A DNA stretch of 64,000 nt from contig NZ_CP045809.1 in the NCBI RefSeq assembly GCF_025273675.1, forward strand, positions 310,001 through 374,000, written 5' to 3'. This stretch comes from Gordonia pseudamarae (GTDB lineage Bacteria; Actinomycetota; Actinomycetes; Mycobacteriales; Mycobacteriaceae). The translations under genes were made by a program, and so were the position numbers. Numbering within the stretch: position 1 is the stretch's first letter; every line of letters begins with the position of its first letter. Below the pieces are notes generated by a model. That model searched no databases. It saw only the letters and a program-made list of their open reading frames with translations, and was not told the DNA's origin. Shown here in pieces: positions 8,789 to 17,758 of the stretch.

Positions 8789-11197
8789 CTACAGGTCGCC
8801 GGGCAGCTTGTCGCGCCGGATTCCCCGCCAGCTCGGGTGCCGCAGATGCCCGGTCGAGGTCCAGTCCATGAACCGCACCTCGCCGACCAGTGTGGGCAGC
8901 ACCCACGTGGCCGTCGACGCGACCGGCCGGTCGATGTTGTCGATGAACGGGCACATCCGGATCCGCAGCGGTTGCAGTTCCTCGGCGAGTGCCCGCAGCT
9001 GGGCGTCGGTGAAACCTGTCCCCACCCTGCCGACGTACCGTAGGCCGGTCTCCTCCGGCAGACCCAGCAGCAGCGAGCCGAGGGTGCCCGAACGGTTGCC
9101 GCGGCCGGGCCGCCATCCGCCGATCACCACCTCGATGTCGTTCCAGTTCTTGTGCTTGCGCCACTGGGTGGAGCGGCGTCCCTGCTGGTAGACCGAACTG
9201 CGCAGCTTGGCCACGACACCTTCGTAGTTGTGCTCGCGGCTGTGCGCGATGGCGTCTGCCCCGGACCCCTCCAGCAGCGCGGGCACCTCGGTGTACGGTG
9301 ACGACCGGAACAGCGGGGTGAGTTCGTCGAGCAGGGCACGGCGCTGTGACCAGGGCACTTCCAGCAGTGACGTGCCGTTCAAGTACAGGATGTCGAACAG
9401 CAGCAGCCGCAGCCGGTACGGTTCGGCGGTGGTGCCGCGGGATGCCAGGATGGTGAAATCGGTGCGGCCCGACGAGTCGATCGCCACCACCTCGCCGTCG
9501 AGTATCACGTCAAGCAGGCCGAGTTCGTCGACGATGCCGCGCAACTCCGGAAAATCGGCGGTCAGGTCCAGTCCCGACCGCGACGACAACCGGTACTCGC
9601 CGCCCCCCGAACGCACCAGCACGCGGTAGCCGTCCCATTTGCCCTCGAACGCCCAGTCCCGTGCGTCGAGGCCGTCGATCGGTTCGTCGACGGCCAGCAT
9701 CGGCCGGGGATGCCGCAGGTCGGCGGTGAGGGGGCGCGGTTCGTCGTGCATCAGATGTGCCAGCCAGTTGCGTTCGCCGGTCTTGATCAGCACATATCGG
9801 CCCTGGGTCCGGCGTCCCCGCAACCGGACGATGATCTCCTCGTCCCGCCACTTCTCCAGCTCGTAGGTTCCGGTGTCCCAGATCTCCACGTGTCCGCCGC
9901 CGTACTCCCCGGCCGGAATGTCGCCGGCGAAGTCGGCGTAGTCGAGCGGATGGTCCTCGGTTCGCACCGCCAGCCGGTTCTGATCGTGATCGGTCGGCAG
10001 ATTCTTCGGTATCGCCCACGACACCAGTACCCCGTCGTGTTCGAGGCGGAAGTCGTAGTGCGGGCGGCGCGCGTGATGCTCCTGGATGACGAAGACCGGC
10101 CCGGCTCGCGTGGATCGGCGGTGCTCGTCGTCACCGAACGGTTCGGGTGTCCTGGCCTCGTCGCGTTTGCTCCGGTACTCCGACAGGTCGGCGACGAGGC
10201 CCGGCTCCTGGTACGACGACGATGCCGGCGGCGACGGGTCATCGAGCCCCGACAACAGATCCCCCGACGCGGCGACCCGCTCCAGGATCTCCGTGTACAG
10301 CAACTGCCGCAGGTCGGGTTCGGCGAGTTCGTCCCAGGTGCGCGGCGCCGCCGCCCACGGCCGCTCCCGGCCCCGCAGCGAATACGGGGCGAGCGTCGTC
10401 TTGGCGGCACTGTTCTGGCTCCAGTCGATGAATACCCGACGTTCGCGCACGGACTTGGCCATCGACGCGGTGATTGTCTCGGGGTACGCCGACGCCAGAG
10501 CTGTCGCGATCTGTTTGGCCACCTTGCGCGCCGAGTCGGGCGACACCGGGCGGTCGAACCGGGCGTACACGTGGATTCCTTTGCCGCCGCTGGTCACCGG
10601 AAACGAACGCAGTCCCGCGGCGTCGAGCATCTGCCGGATCTGCAGCGCGACCTGCGCGCATTCGTGCAGCGGCACCCCCGGTCCGGGATCGAGGTCGAGC
10701 ACGAGCCGCGATGCGGTGACCGGCCCGCCGTCCACCGGCACGCGCCACTGCGGAACGTGCAGTTCGAGCGCCGCCATCTGCGCCAGCCACACCAGCGCGG
10801 CGCGGTCGTCCGCCAGCGGGTAGGTGATGTGGCGGCCGCTGTGTTCGACGGTGTACCGCGGCAGCCACGCGGGGGCACTCTCGGGGAGATGCTTTTCGAA
10901 GAACGCGGCCGAACGGGTATTCCCCGTCGCTCCGCTCGCCCCGGCATTTCCCGTCGCTCCGCTCGCCCCGGCATTTCCCGTCGCTCCGCTCGCCCCGACA
11001 CCGCCGGGCCGGCGTTTGCGGGTGATGATGCGGCCCCGGATATGCGGCAGCATGACATCGGCGATGCGGTTGTAGTAGTCGATGACCTCGAATTTGCGGG
11101 TACCGGCGGTGTCGGCGCCGACCGGCGGATACAGAACTTTGGACAGGTTGGTGACAGCGATCGTGCGGCCGTCGATGTCGAGGGTGTCGCCCGCCAT
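8789..11197 (-). CDS. ligD: ATP-dependent DNA ligase LigD (polymerase-phosphoesterase-ligase)
   Basis: Multifunctional non-homologous end-joining enzyme of 802 residues. Order of domains: an archaeo-eukaryotic-primase-like polymerase domain (metal pair in LVLDLDPGPG), a 3'-phosphoesterase domain (FVIQEHHARRPHYDFRLEHDG), and an ATP-dependent ligase domain with the nucleotidyl-transfer lysine in FEGKWDGYR and ILDGEVV. This is the mycobacterial domain order. The start is ATG at 11197, in the usual position just before the polymerase fold. The polymerase domain contains an unusual insertion of three GASGATGN copies (about residues 68-93) encoded by a 27-bp tandem repeat. It is divergent from ku, its partner. 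Confidence 0.95.
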   Translation of the reverse strand: MAGDTLDIDGRTIAVTNLSKVLYPPVGADTAGTRKFEVIDYYNRIADVMLPHIRGRIITRKRRPGGVGASGATGNAGASGATGNAGASGATGNTRSAAFFEKHLPESAPAWLPRYTVEHSGRHITYPLADDRAALVWLAQMAALELHVPQWRVPVDGGPVTASRLVLDLDPGPGVPLHECAQVALQIRQMLDAAGLRSFPVTSGGKGIHVYARFDRPVSPDSARKVAKQIATALASAYPETITASMAKSVRERRVFIDWSQNSAAKTTLAPYSLRGRERPWAAAPRTWDELAEPDLRQLLYTEILERVAASGDLLSGLDDPSPPASSSYQEPGLVADLSEYRSKRDEARTPEPFGDDEHRRSTRAGPVFVIQEHHARRPHYDFRLEHDGVLVSWAIPKNLPTDHDQNRLAVRTEDHPLDYADFAGDIPAGEYGGGHVEIWDTGTYELEKWRDEEIIVRLRGRRTQGRYVLIKTGERNWLAHLMHDEPRPLTADLRHPRPMLAVDEPIDGLDARDWAFEGKWDGYRVLVRSGGGEYRLSSRSGLDLTADFPELRGIVDELGLLDVILDGEVVAIDSSGRTDFTILASRGTTAEPYRLRLLLFDILYLNGTSLLEVPWSQRRALLDELTPLFRSSPYTEVPALLEGSGADAIAHSREHNYEGVVAKLRSSVYQQGRRSTQWRKHKNWNDIEVVIGGWRPGRGNRSGTLGSLLLGLPEETGLRYVGRVGTGFTDAQLRALAEELQPLRIRMCPFIDNIDRPVASTATWVLPTLVGEVRFMDWTSTGHLRHPSWRGIRRDKLPGDL
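10919..10997 (-). repeat. 27-bp in-frame tandem repeat inside ligD
   Basis: Three copies, with cores at 10923-10943, 10950-10970 and 10977-10997 (plus-strand core CCCGTCGCTCCGCTCGCCC plus CG). The unit of nine codons encodes Gly-Ala-Ser-Gly-Ala-Thr-Gly-Asn-Ala. The same core, on a 30-bp period, is found in the 5' end of modB at 31561-31650. Confidence 0.9.
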
Positions 11198-11261
11198 GTG
11201 TCCATTGTGCGCTTTCCCGGTCGACCGTATAGGACCGCGGCCTCTTGACTTCGGTGGCACA

Positions 11262-12083
11262 ATGGCCCACATGCGCTCGATCTGGAAGGGCGATCTCAGC
11301 TTTGGCCTGGTGAATGTTCCGGTCAAGGTGTACTCGGCCACGGAAAGCCACGATCGCACATCGCATCAGGTCGACTCCGCCGACGGCACACGCATCCGGT
11401 ACCGCCGCGTCCGCGAGGGCACCGACACCGAGGTCGACTACGCGAAAATCGCCAACGCCTACGAGGCCGACTCCGGCGAGACGGTGATCGTCACCAAGGA
11501 TGATCTGGCGACGCTGCCGGTGAATCGTTCACCGGAGATATCCATCCTGGAGTTCGTCCCGCGCGAACAGGTCGACCCCATCTACTTCGACAAACCGTAC
11601 TACCTCGAACCGGCGTCGAAATCGCCGAAGGCGTACACGCTGCTGGCACGGGCGCTCGAACAGACCGACCGCCTGGCCGTCGCCGAGTTCACCCTGCGCA
11701 ATCGCACCCGGCTGGCGGTGGTGCGGATCATCGACGGCGTGATGACGCTACAGACCCTGCTCTGGCCCGACGAGGTGCGTCCACCCGAATTCACGTTTCT
11801 CGACACCGAGGTGGAATTGCGGCCGCAGGAATTGGAGATGGCGGCCTCTCTCATCGAGTCGATGGCCACCGACTTCGACCCGAGCCGGTTCGAGGACAAG
11901 TACCAGATCGAACTGAGCAAACTCATCGAGGCGAGATCCGAAGGTGGCGAGGCGTTCCCGGAGACCGAAGAGCCGGGGTCCGACGATGATTCGGAGGTCG
12001 CCGATCTGCTTGCCGCGCTGCGTGCCTCGGTGAAGAACCGGGCCTCGGGGCAGGAGCCGAAGACGGGGCGCCAGGCGAGCTGA
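11262..12083 (+). CDS. ku: Non-homologous end-joining protein Ku
   Basis: Bacterial Ku of 273 residues, a homodimeric ring that binds DNA double-strand ends and recruits LigD. The N-terminal MRSIWKGDLSFGLVNVPVKV and the internal LEFVPREQVDPIYFDKPYYLEP and HTLLWPDE-like (LQTLLWPDEVRPPEF) segments are family hallmarks. ATG 11262 is used here; the ATG at 11271 (MRSIW) is equally plausible and matches the usual N-terminus. It is divergent from ligD with only 64 bp between starts, so they may share a control region (TTGACT at 11245-11250 is a possible -35). The C-terminal tail is acidic then basic. Confidence 0.95.
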   Translation: MAHMRSIWKGDLSFGLVNVPVKVYSATESHDRTSHQVDSADGTRIRYRRVREGTDTEVDYAKIANAYEADSGETVIVTKDDLATLPVNRSPEISILEFVPREQVDPIYFDKPYYLEPASKSPKAYTLLARALEQTDRLAVAEFTLRNRTRLAVVRIIDGVMTLQTLLWPDEVRPPEFTFLDTEVELRPQELEMAASLIESMATDFDPSRFEDKYQIELSKLIEARSEGGEAFPETEEPGSDDDSEVADLLAALRASVKNRASGQEPKTGRQAS

Positions 12084-12089
12084 CAGTGT

Positions 12090-12245
12090 CGGCTCACCAG
12101 GTTTCGAGGCTCGCGAGCTCGCATCTCGACAGGTGGGGAAAGGGTTTCGGGCCGTAAGCTCGCGCATCGACCGGCGACGTGGCCGCCTCACTGCCGGTTG
12201 AGGTGTGAGGAGCGTTAGCGACGAGCCTCGAAACCCCGTGAGCCG
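12090..12245. repeat. MITE-like or REP-like palindromic element
   Basis: The ends at 12090-12113 and 12222-12245 are 24-bp imperfect inverted repeats (outer arm CGGCTCACCAGGTTTCGAGG versus its near-complement). The interior has no gene. The size of about 156 bp, terminal inverted repeats and intergenic location suit a miniature transposon or extragenic palindrome family. A partly similar string (GGTTTCGGGGCTCGTCGC) occurs near 26158. Confidence 0.6.
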
Positions 12246-12324
12246 AGATTGTCCGTTGGCGGGGTAGCTAAGCAGGCCGAAAAATCATTGGCGCCGATGG
12301 GCGGGGAGCGCGCATCCTCGACGG

Positions 12325-13662
12325 ATGACATCGCAGGCCGAACTGCCCAGGATGCTGCGCCCGTTCGGGATGCGGCAATACCGGTGGCTGGCCGCGGGTC
12401 TGATGCTCGCACTGTTCGGCGACGGTATCTGGCTGATCGCCGCGGTCTGGCAGGTCATCGACCTCGGGGGTGGTCCCGGTGAGGTGTCGCTGGTATCGGG
12501 GACCACCGCCGTCGGCATGCTGGTGTCGAGCCTGGCGGGTGGGGTGCTCGCCGACAGGGTGTCGCAGCGGTTCATCACGATTGCTCTGGAGCTCGTCAAA
12601 CTCGTCGCGTTCGCCTCGATCGGGGTGGCGTCGATGGCCGGGGTACTCACGTACTGGCATCTGCTGGTCGTGGCGCTGCTCTGCGGCATCACCACCGGCA
12701 TGTACTACCCGGCGTACTCGGCGATGCTGCCGAATGTCGTCGAGGCCGCCCACCTGCAGGCCGCGAACGGTGTGGAAGGGTTTATGCGGCCGGTGTTCAA
12801 TCAGGCGGCGGGCCCGATGATCGCCGGCCTGGTCATCGGTCTGGCCGCACCGGGGCAGGCGATCGTCCTCGCCGGTGTCGCGTCGGCGCTGTCGGGGTGG
12901 TGTTACATGGCGATGGGGCCGGTGGCCCGGCGGCATGAACCGGCGGAGAGCACCGGCCGGTCAGGGGTGAGGGGCGTGGTCGCCGACATCGCCGAAGGTG
13001 TCGCGTACATGTGGCGCACCCCGTGGCTGTGGGCGACGCTGTTCTTCGCCACCATCCTGGTGCTGGCGACGATGGGTCCGATTGAGGTGCTGGTGCCGTT
13101 CGCATTACGGGACCGCGCGGGCGGCGACGCCGGTGATCATTCGCTGGTGCTGATGGGATTCGGGGCCGGCGCCGCGGTGGCGTCGCTGACCTTCGCGTCG
13201 ATCCCGATGCCGCGCCGATACCTGACGCTGATGCTCGGTATCTGGGGAATCTCGAGTGTGCCGTTGGTCGCCATGGCCTTCGCCGACCGTACCTGGATGT
13301 TCGTCGTCACGGCGTTCGTCCTCGGCGTGCTGTTCGACGGCCCGATGGTGATCTGGGGGACGCTGCTGCAGCGCCGGGTGCCGCCGCATTTGCTGGGCCG
13401 GGTGGCGAGCCTGGACTTCTTCGTGTCGATCGCGCTGATGCCGGTGTCGATGGCCGTTGTGGCCCCGGTCAGCCACGCGATCGGATACACGGCGACATTC
13501 ATACTGGCCGGTCTGCTGCCGGTGCCGTGCGTCGTGGTGTTCTACGTGGCGGCCCGGCTGTGGCGTGACGAGATCGAACACCCGCTGCGCGATGAACCCG
13601 GCCTGGTGGTCACCGGTGCCGGAGAATCCGCCTCGCGCGGCAGCCACGAGCTCTGCCGATGA
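12325..13662 (+). CDS. MFS transporter
   Basis: Major facilitator of 445 residues with about twelve hydrophobic helices. The usual motif A after helix 2 is present as GGVLADRVSQR, and a large cytoplasmic loop separates the halves (around PVARRHEPAEST). It resembles the EntS/macrolide-type exporter branch (MFS_3). The substrate is unknown. No regulator is adjacent; the upstream region carries the palindromic element. Confidence 0.85.
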   Translation: MTSQAELPRMLRPFGMRQYRWLAAGLMLALFGDGIWLIAAVWQVIDLGGGPGEVSLVSGTTAVGMLVSSLAGGVLADRVSQRFITIALELVKLVAFASIGVASMAGVLTYWHLLVVALLCGITTGMYYPAYSAMLPNVVEAAHLQAANGVEGFMRPVFNQAAGPMIAGLVIGLAAPGQAIVLAGVASALSGWCYMAMGPVARRHEPAESTGRSGVRGVVADIAEGVAYMWRTPWLWATLFFATILVLATMGPIEVLVPFALRDRAGGDAGDHSLVLMGFGAGAAVASLTFASIPMPRRYLTLMLGIWGISSVPLVAMAFADRTWMFVVTAFVLGVLFDGPMVIWGTLLQRRVPPHLLGRVASLDFFVSIALMPVSMAVVAPVSHAIGYTATFILAGLLPVPCVVVFYVAARLWRDEIEHPLRDEPGLVVTGAGESASRGSHELCR

Positions 13663-13871
13663 CAGCAGGACTGTCCTGACCGGCGGTGTGAAATAGGGGT
13701 CTCGGCGAATCCACGTTTGTATGGTTACGCAACTATCGTCGCCCCAAGGGGTAAATATTCCACGTAGTTTACTGGAACTATGGAATGTTGAATGATGCCG
13801 GAGATGCAGTTTGTTGATCGCGGGAATGAGGTGCGTACCCGTCGTATCCGGCCGCGGACGAGAGGACGTGC

Positions 13872-14414
13872 GTGGTGAGCATCGCAAGATTGCGTCGATG
13901 GGGAATCGTCGGCGTAGCAACGGTATTTGTGGCAGGTGTGTTTGCCTCTTCAGGGGTGCCGGCTTCGGCCGAACCGACCGAGCCATCCGGATCGGGAGTT
14001 CCGTTCCACGTGGCCGTGTCGAATTATGACAAGGAGAGCACAACCCCGAAGCCGACCAAAGCCGACCCGTTCCCGACGATTCTCTCCGACAGGTACATGT
14101 TGCCCAGCTATGATTCCTCGGGCCGGCTGACCGAGTGGAGTTACATCAAATGGGACCACGTCACGGTGCTGACCTACTCGCAGACAGTGCTGGTCCGCGA
14201 TTCGGGGTTGCTGCCGGTCGCACAGCAGATCGCGCCCAAACCGTACAGTGAGCTGGCCGGTATGGCCCGATATGTGTTGCCGATGGGGGCCGAACGGATC
14301 GCGGCCGGCGGATGTCTTACCCTCTACTGGCAGGACGAGTCGTTCAAAGCCCCGGATGGACGTCAACGCCAGGCATTTATTCAGGTATTCGAGAAGCAGG
14401 GGTGTTACGAGTAG
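13872..14414 (+). CDS. Secreted protein of unknown function
   Basis: 180 residues starting at GTG 13872. A Sec signal peptide is clear: basic start, hydrophobic core GVATVFVAGVFASSGV and a likely cleavage after ASA. The mature part has two cysteines, near residues 157 and 178, that could form a disulfide. I recognise no domain. The 209 bp before it are unusually AT-rich and probably hold its promoter. Confidence 0.7.
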   Translation: MVSIARLRRWGIVGVATVFVAGVFASSGVPASAEPTEPSGSGVPFHVAVSNYDKESTTPKPTKADPFPTILSDRYMLPSYDSSGRLTEWSYIKWDHVTVLTYSQTVLVRDSGLLPVAQQIAPKPYSELAGMARYVLPMGAERIAAGGCLTLYWQDESFKAPDGRQRQAFIQVFEKQGCYE

Positions 14415-14536
14415 ATCCCCGTCACGGGAACCCGGCCCGGATTTGGCCGATATGGCCAACATCATTGCCGAACTCGATCTGACGCTGGGGCTGTCCGGCC
14501 ACACCCGCGTTACGGACCTCGACGCCGATGCGCCCA

Positions 14537-14659
14537 CTACCCTTGGCGGGTTTTGAACCGGGGCTCCTTCTTGTTGATCACGTACAGCCGGCCACGCCGG
14601 CGGACGACCTGTGCGCCCGGCTTGTTCTTCATGGAGCGGATCGAGTTGCGTACCTTCAT
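14537..14659 (-). CDS. rpmJ: Alternative 50S ribosomal protein L36 (zinc-free form)
   Basis: A 40-residue gene too short for routine ORF finding. It begins [20 protein letters not shown] and ends in a typical L36 tail ([13 protein letters not shown]). The four zinc ligands (C, C, C, H) of ordinary L36 are absent, so this is the C-minus paralogue that replaces the zinc-binding copy when zinc is scarce. A Zur-like inverted repeat lies 16 bases upstream of the ATG, consistent with zinc control. It stands alone between a secreted protein gene and a TetR gene. Confidence 0.93.
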   Translation of the reverse strand: MKVRNSIRSMKNKPGAQVVRRRGRLYVINKKEPRFKTRQG

Positions 14660-14674
14660 ACGGTCCAGAGTAAA

Positions 14675-14689
14675 TGATAATGACTATCA
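14675..14689. promoter_or_regulatory. Zur-like operator
   Basis: TGATAATGACTATCA is a 15-bp inverted repeat (TGATA-n5-TATCA) just upstream of the alternative L36 gene. It resembles the AT-rich Zur boxes of actinobacteria (TGAnAATGAnnnTCA type). Binding would repress the gene when zinc is plentiful. Confidence 0.6.
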
Positions 14690-14763
14690 ATAGCTATAGG
14701 GGTGTGGCTGCGCTCACGGAGCTAGTGTTCGGTCGGGGAGCGCCTGCGGCTATGTTGGTACCC

Positions 14764-15432
14764 ATGAGCAGCGCGGTTGGTGAGCCGAACACCGACGACC
14801 ACGACGCCGTGACGCCCGTACCCGGGGGTTGGCGCGACTACGGCACGGCCGAGCTTCCTGTGCCGTTGGCGGCCGCGCTCGACACCTTCGCCGAGCACGG
14901 CTACCACGGTACGTCGGTGCGGGAGATCGCCGCGCGCGCCAACCTGTCGGTGCCCGGGCTGTATCACCACTATCCGTCCAAGCAGTCGCTGCTGCAGGGG
15001 CTCCTCGAGCGAACGATGAGCGACCTGCTCACGCGTTCGGAGCAGGCCATCGCAGAGGCGGGGAAGCGGCCCGTCGACCGATTCGACGCCGTCGTCGAAT
15101 CATTGCTGCGATTCCACATGTACCGGCAGGCGCAGGCGTTCGTCGGGTCCACCGAGATCCGCAGCCTCGACGCCGACTACAAGCCGACGTACGTGGCGCA
15201 TCGGGACCGCCAGCAGCGGATGGTCGATCAGATCGTGTTCGCCGGTGTCGAGTCCGGTGACTTTGCCACGGCATTCCCCAAGGACGCCGCGCGTGCCGTG
15301 GCGACCATGTGCGTGGGGGTGTCCACCTGGTTCAACGTCGACGGCGAGGTGGATGCGGACGAGTTGATCCGGCGCAATCTGCACATGGCGCGCTGCCTGG
15401 TGGAGTACACAGGAGATCACCCGACTCGTTGA
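14764..15432 (+). CDS. TetR family transcriptional regulator
   Basis: 222 residues. The N-terminal helix-turn-helix reads TFAEHGYHGTSVREIAARAN then LSVPGLYHHYPSKQSLLQGL, a classic TetR DNA-binding domain. The C-terminal ligand domain has FHMYRQAQAFVGSTEIRSL and resembles regulators of acyl-CoA metabolism. I place the start at ATG 14764; longer in-frame starts would run through the Zur-like box. A perfect 20-bp palindrome lies between it and the following fadE, so it probably represses that gene. Confidence 0.85.
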   Translation: MSSAVGEPNTDDHDAVTPVPGGWRDYGTAELPVPLAAALDTFAEHGYHGTSVREIAARANLSVPGLYHHYPSKQSLLQGLLERTMSDLLTRSEQAIAEAGKRPVDRFDAVVESLLRFHMYRQAQAFVGSTEIRSLDADYKPTYVAHRDRQQRMVDQIVFAGVESGDFATAFPKDAARAVATMCVGVSTWFNVDGEVDADELIRRNLHMARCLVEYTGDHPTR

Positions 15433-15466
15433 CGGCGACCGCACCGGGCTGGCATGGTGTAACCGT

Positions 15467-15486
15467 TACCGAGCGATCGCTCGGTA
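15467..15486. promoter_or_regulatory. Perfect 20-bp palindrome, probable TetR operator
   Basis: TACCGAGCGATCGCTCGGTA lies between the TetR stop and the TTG start of the acyl-CoA dehydrogenase. Its length and symmetry fit a TetR dimer site controlling the fadE-phosphotransferase pair. Confidence 0.75.
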
Positions 15487-15510
15487 GGATGCCGTACCAG
15501 GAGAAGTCCG

Positions 15511-16728
15511 TTGCCTGTAGACCTGACTTACGACACGTCCGTCACCGAGCTCGTCGATAAGACGACAACCTTTGTGCGCGAACATGTTTTGCCAATCGAG
15601 AACGAGTTTCACGGTGACATCACCGCGGCCGGCGGCGACGACCTGCGCCGACGGCTGGGTGACGCCGCTCGCGAAGCGGGGGTATTCGCCCCCCACGCCC
15701 CTATCGAATTCGGTGGACTCGGACTGAACATGTCCGACCGGGCGCCGGTCTTCGAGGCCGCCGGATACTCGACATTCGGGCCGGTGGCCCTGCACATCGG
15801 CGCACCCGACGAGGGTAACGTGCACATGCTCGCCCACGTCGCCGACGACCGCCAGCGCACCGCCTACCTGGAACCGCTCGCGCGTGGCATCGTGCGGTCG
15901 GCATTCGCGATGACCGAACCCTCGCCGGGGGCCGGATCCGATCCCAACGCCCTGCGTACCCAGGCGGTCAAGGTCGATGGCGGCTGGAAGATCAACGGCG
16001 ACAAACGATTCATCACCGGAGCCGACGGCGCCGGATTCTTCATCATCATGGCCCGTACCGCCGGATCGCCCGGCGACCGTGGCGGCGCCACCATGTTCCT
16101 CGCGCCCGGCGACACCCCCGGAATCACTGTGGAACGCCACATTCACACCACCGACAAGGCGATGATCGGCGGCCACTGCGAGGTCAGCTTCCGCGACGTG
16201 TTCGTGCCCGACGAGGACATCCTCGGTGAGGTCGACGAGGGCTACCGATACGCGCAGGTGCGGCTCGGACCCGCTCGCATGACGCACGTGATGCGCTGGA
16301 TGGGTTCGGCGGTGCGCTGCCAGGACGTGGCCGTCGACTACGTGGCGCAGCGCGAGGGTTTCGGCGGCAAACTCGCCGACCTCGGCATGATCCAGCAGAT
16401 GATCGCCGACAACGAGATCGACTTGGCCGCCGCGCGGGCACTGCTGATCAGGGCCTGCCACGAGCTCGACGCGGGCGGACACGCCTCCGACGAGACCTCG
16501 ATCGCCAAAACCTTTGCCGCCGAGGCATACCTGCGCATCGTCGACCGCAGCATCCAGATGTGTGGCGGGCTCGGGGTGTCCGAGGAACTGCCGCTGGCCC
16601 GGCTGCAGGCCGAACTGCGGCCGTTCCGCATCTACGACGGCCCGTCCGAGGTGCATCGCTGGGCCATCGCCCGGCGCGCCGTCGGACGCTGGCGCAAGGC
16701 GCAGCAGGCGAAGGGGGCCGGGGCATGA
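15511..16728 (+). CDS. Acyl-CoA dehydrogenase
   Basis: FAD-dependent acyl-CoA dehydrogenase of 405 residues that introduces the alpha,beta double bond in beta-oxidation. The flavin/substrate segment FAMTEPSPGAGSDPNALRTQ, GGWKINGDKRFITGA and the C-terminal QMCGGLGVSEELPLARLQAE with YDGPSEVHRW are hallmarks. It starts at TTG 15511, supported by AGGAG seven bases upstream. It overlaps the next gene by four bases (ATGA); this pairing with a phosphotransferase resembles the ACAD10/ACAD11-like arrangement. Confidence 0.9.
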   Translation: MPVDLTYDTSVTELVDKTTTFVREHVLPIENEFHGDITAAGGDDLRRRLGDAAREAGVFAPHAPIEFGGLGLNMSDRAPVFEAAGYSTFGPVALHIGAPDEGNVHMLAHVADDRQRTAYLEPLARGIVRSAFAMTEPSPGAGSDPNALRTQAVKVDGGWKINGDKRFITGADGAGFFIIMARTAGSPGDRGGATMFLAPGDTPGITVERHIHTTDKAMIGGHCEVSFRDVFVPDEDILGEVDEGYRYAQVRLGPARMTHVMRWMGSAVRCQDVAVDYVAQREGFGGKLADLGMIQQMIADNEIDLAAARALLIRACHELDAGGHASDETSIAKTFAAEAYLRIVDRSIQMCGGLGVSEELPLARLQAELRPFRIYDGPSEVHRWAIARRAVGRWRKAQQAKGAGA

Positions 16729-17735
16729 GTCATCCGGCACTCGACGCGGACAAACTGCGTGCGTTCCTCCTCGACCAGGGTGTCGAGGTCGCCGGTGAGC
16801 TGACCGTCGACCTGATCAGCGGTGGCAAGTCGAATCTGACCTTCGGTGTGTCCGACGGACGATCGCACTGGGTTGTACGCCGTCCGCCGACCGGCGGTCT
16901 CACCCCGTCGGCGCACGATATGAACCGTGAGTGGGCGGTCACCCACGCGCTGCAGGGCACCGATGTGCCGGTGGCCGCGACCGTCGCCGTCGACACCGAC
17001 GGCGAGGTGCTCGGGGCGCCGTTCACCGTCGTCGAATACGTCGACGGTCTGGTGGTGCGTTCGGGCGAGGATCTCGACGCGCTCTCCGACGAGGATGTCA
17101 CCCGTAACTGCGACGCGCTGATCTCGACGCTGATCTCGTTGCACGCCGTCGACTACGCCTCCGTCGGTCTCGAATCCTTCGGTAGGCCGGAAGGTTTCGC
17201 GGGCCGTCAGGTGAAGTTGTGGGCGCGGCAGTGGGGGCATGTGAAGACCCGTGAACTCGCCGACGTCGACAGGCTGGTGGCGGCGCTGTCCGAGCGGGTG
17301 CCCGCGCAGTCGCGACACGCCATCGTGCACGGCGACTTCCGCGTCGACAACACCATCCTGGCCAAGGGTGACCCAGGAGTCGTTCGAGCTGTGGTGGATT
17401 GGGAGATGTCCACACTCGGCGACCCGATCACCGACATCGCACTGATGTGCGTCTACCGCACACCCGTCTTCGACAGTGTCCTCGGATTCGCCGCGGCCTG
17501 GACGAGCGAGCGCTACCCGTCGGCCGACGCCATCGCCTCGCGCTACGCCGAACTCGCCGGAATCGACCTGGGAGACTGGGACTTCTACCTGGCCCTGGCC
17601 AACCTGAAGCTCGGTGTGATCGCCGAGGGCATCACCCACCGAGCACTGGCCGGGGCGTCGTCGGGTGACGGCGCAGAACGCGCCGCCGAGGTCACCGGCG
17701 AATTCATCGCTGCGGGGCTGCGGCAGCTCGGGTAG
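16725..17735 (+). CDS. Phosphotransferase family protein (APH/ACAD10-like)
   Basis: 336 residues of the aminoglycoside-phosphotransferase/choline-kinase fold. The N-lobe has SGGKSNLTFGVSD; the catalytic loop is IVHGDFRVDNTI and the metal-binding Asp sits in VVDWEMSTLGDPITDIA. In animals this kinase fold is fused to acyl-CoA dehydrogenase (ACAD10/11), where it phosphorylates 4-hydroxyacyl-CoA. The tight coupling to fadE here suggests a similar two-step handling of hydroxy-acids. That function is inferred, not shown. Confidence 0.85.
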   Translation: MSHPALDADKLRAFLLDQGVEVAGELTVDLISGGKSNLTFGVSDGRSHWVVRRPPTGGLTPSAHDMNREWAVTHALQGTDVPVAATVAVDTDGEVLGAPFTVVEYVDGLVVRSGEDLDALSDEDVTRNCDALISTLISLHAVDYASVGLESFGRPEGFAGRQVKLWARQWGHVKTRELADVDRLVAALSERVPAQSRHAIVHGDFRVDNTILAKGDPGVVRAVVDWEMSTLGDPITDIALMCVYRTPVFDSVLGFAAAWTSERYPSADAIASRYAELAGIDLGDWDFYLALANLKLGVIAEGITHRALAGASSGDGAERAAEVTGEFIAAGLRQLG

Positions 17736-17758
17736 CTACGGGGACATTCCCTAAGGGG

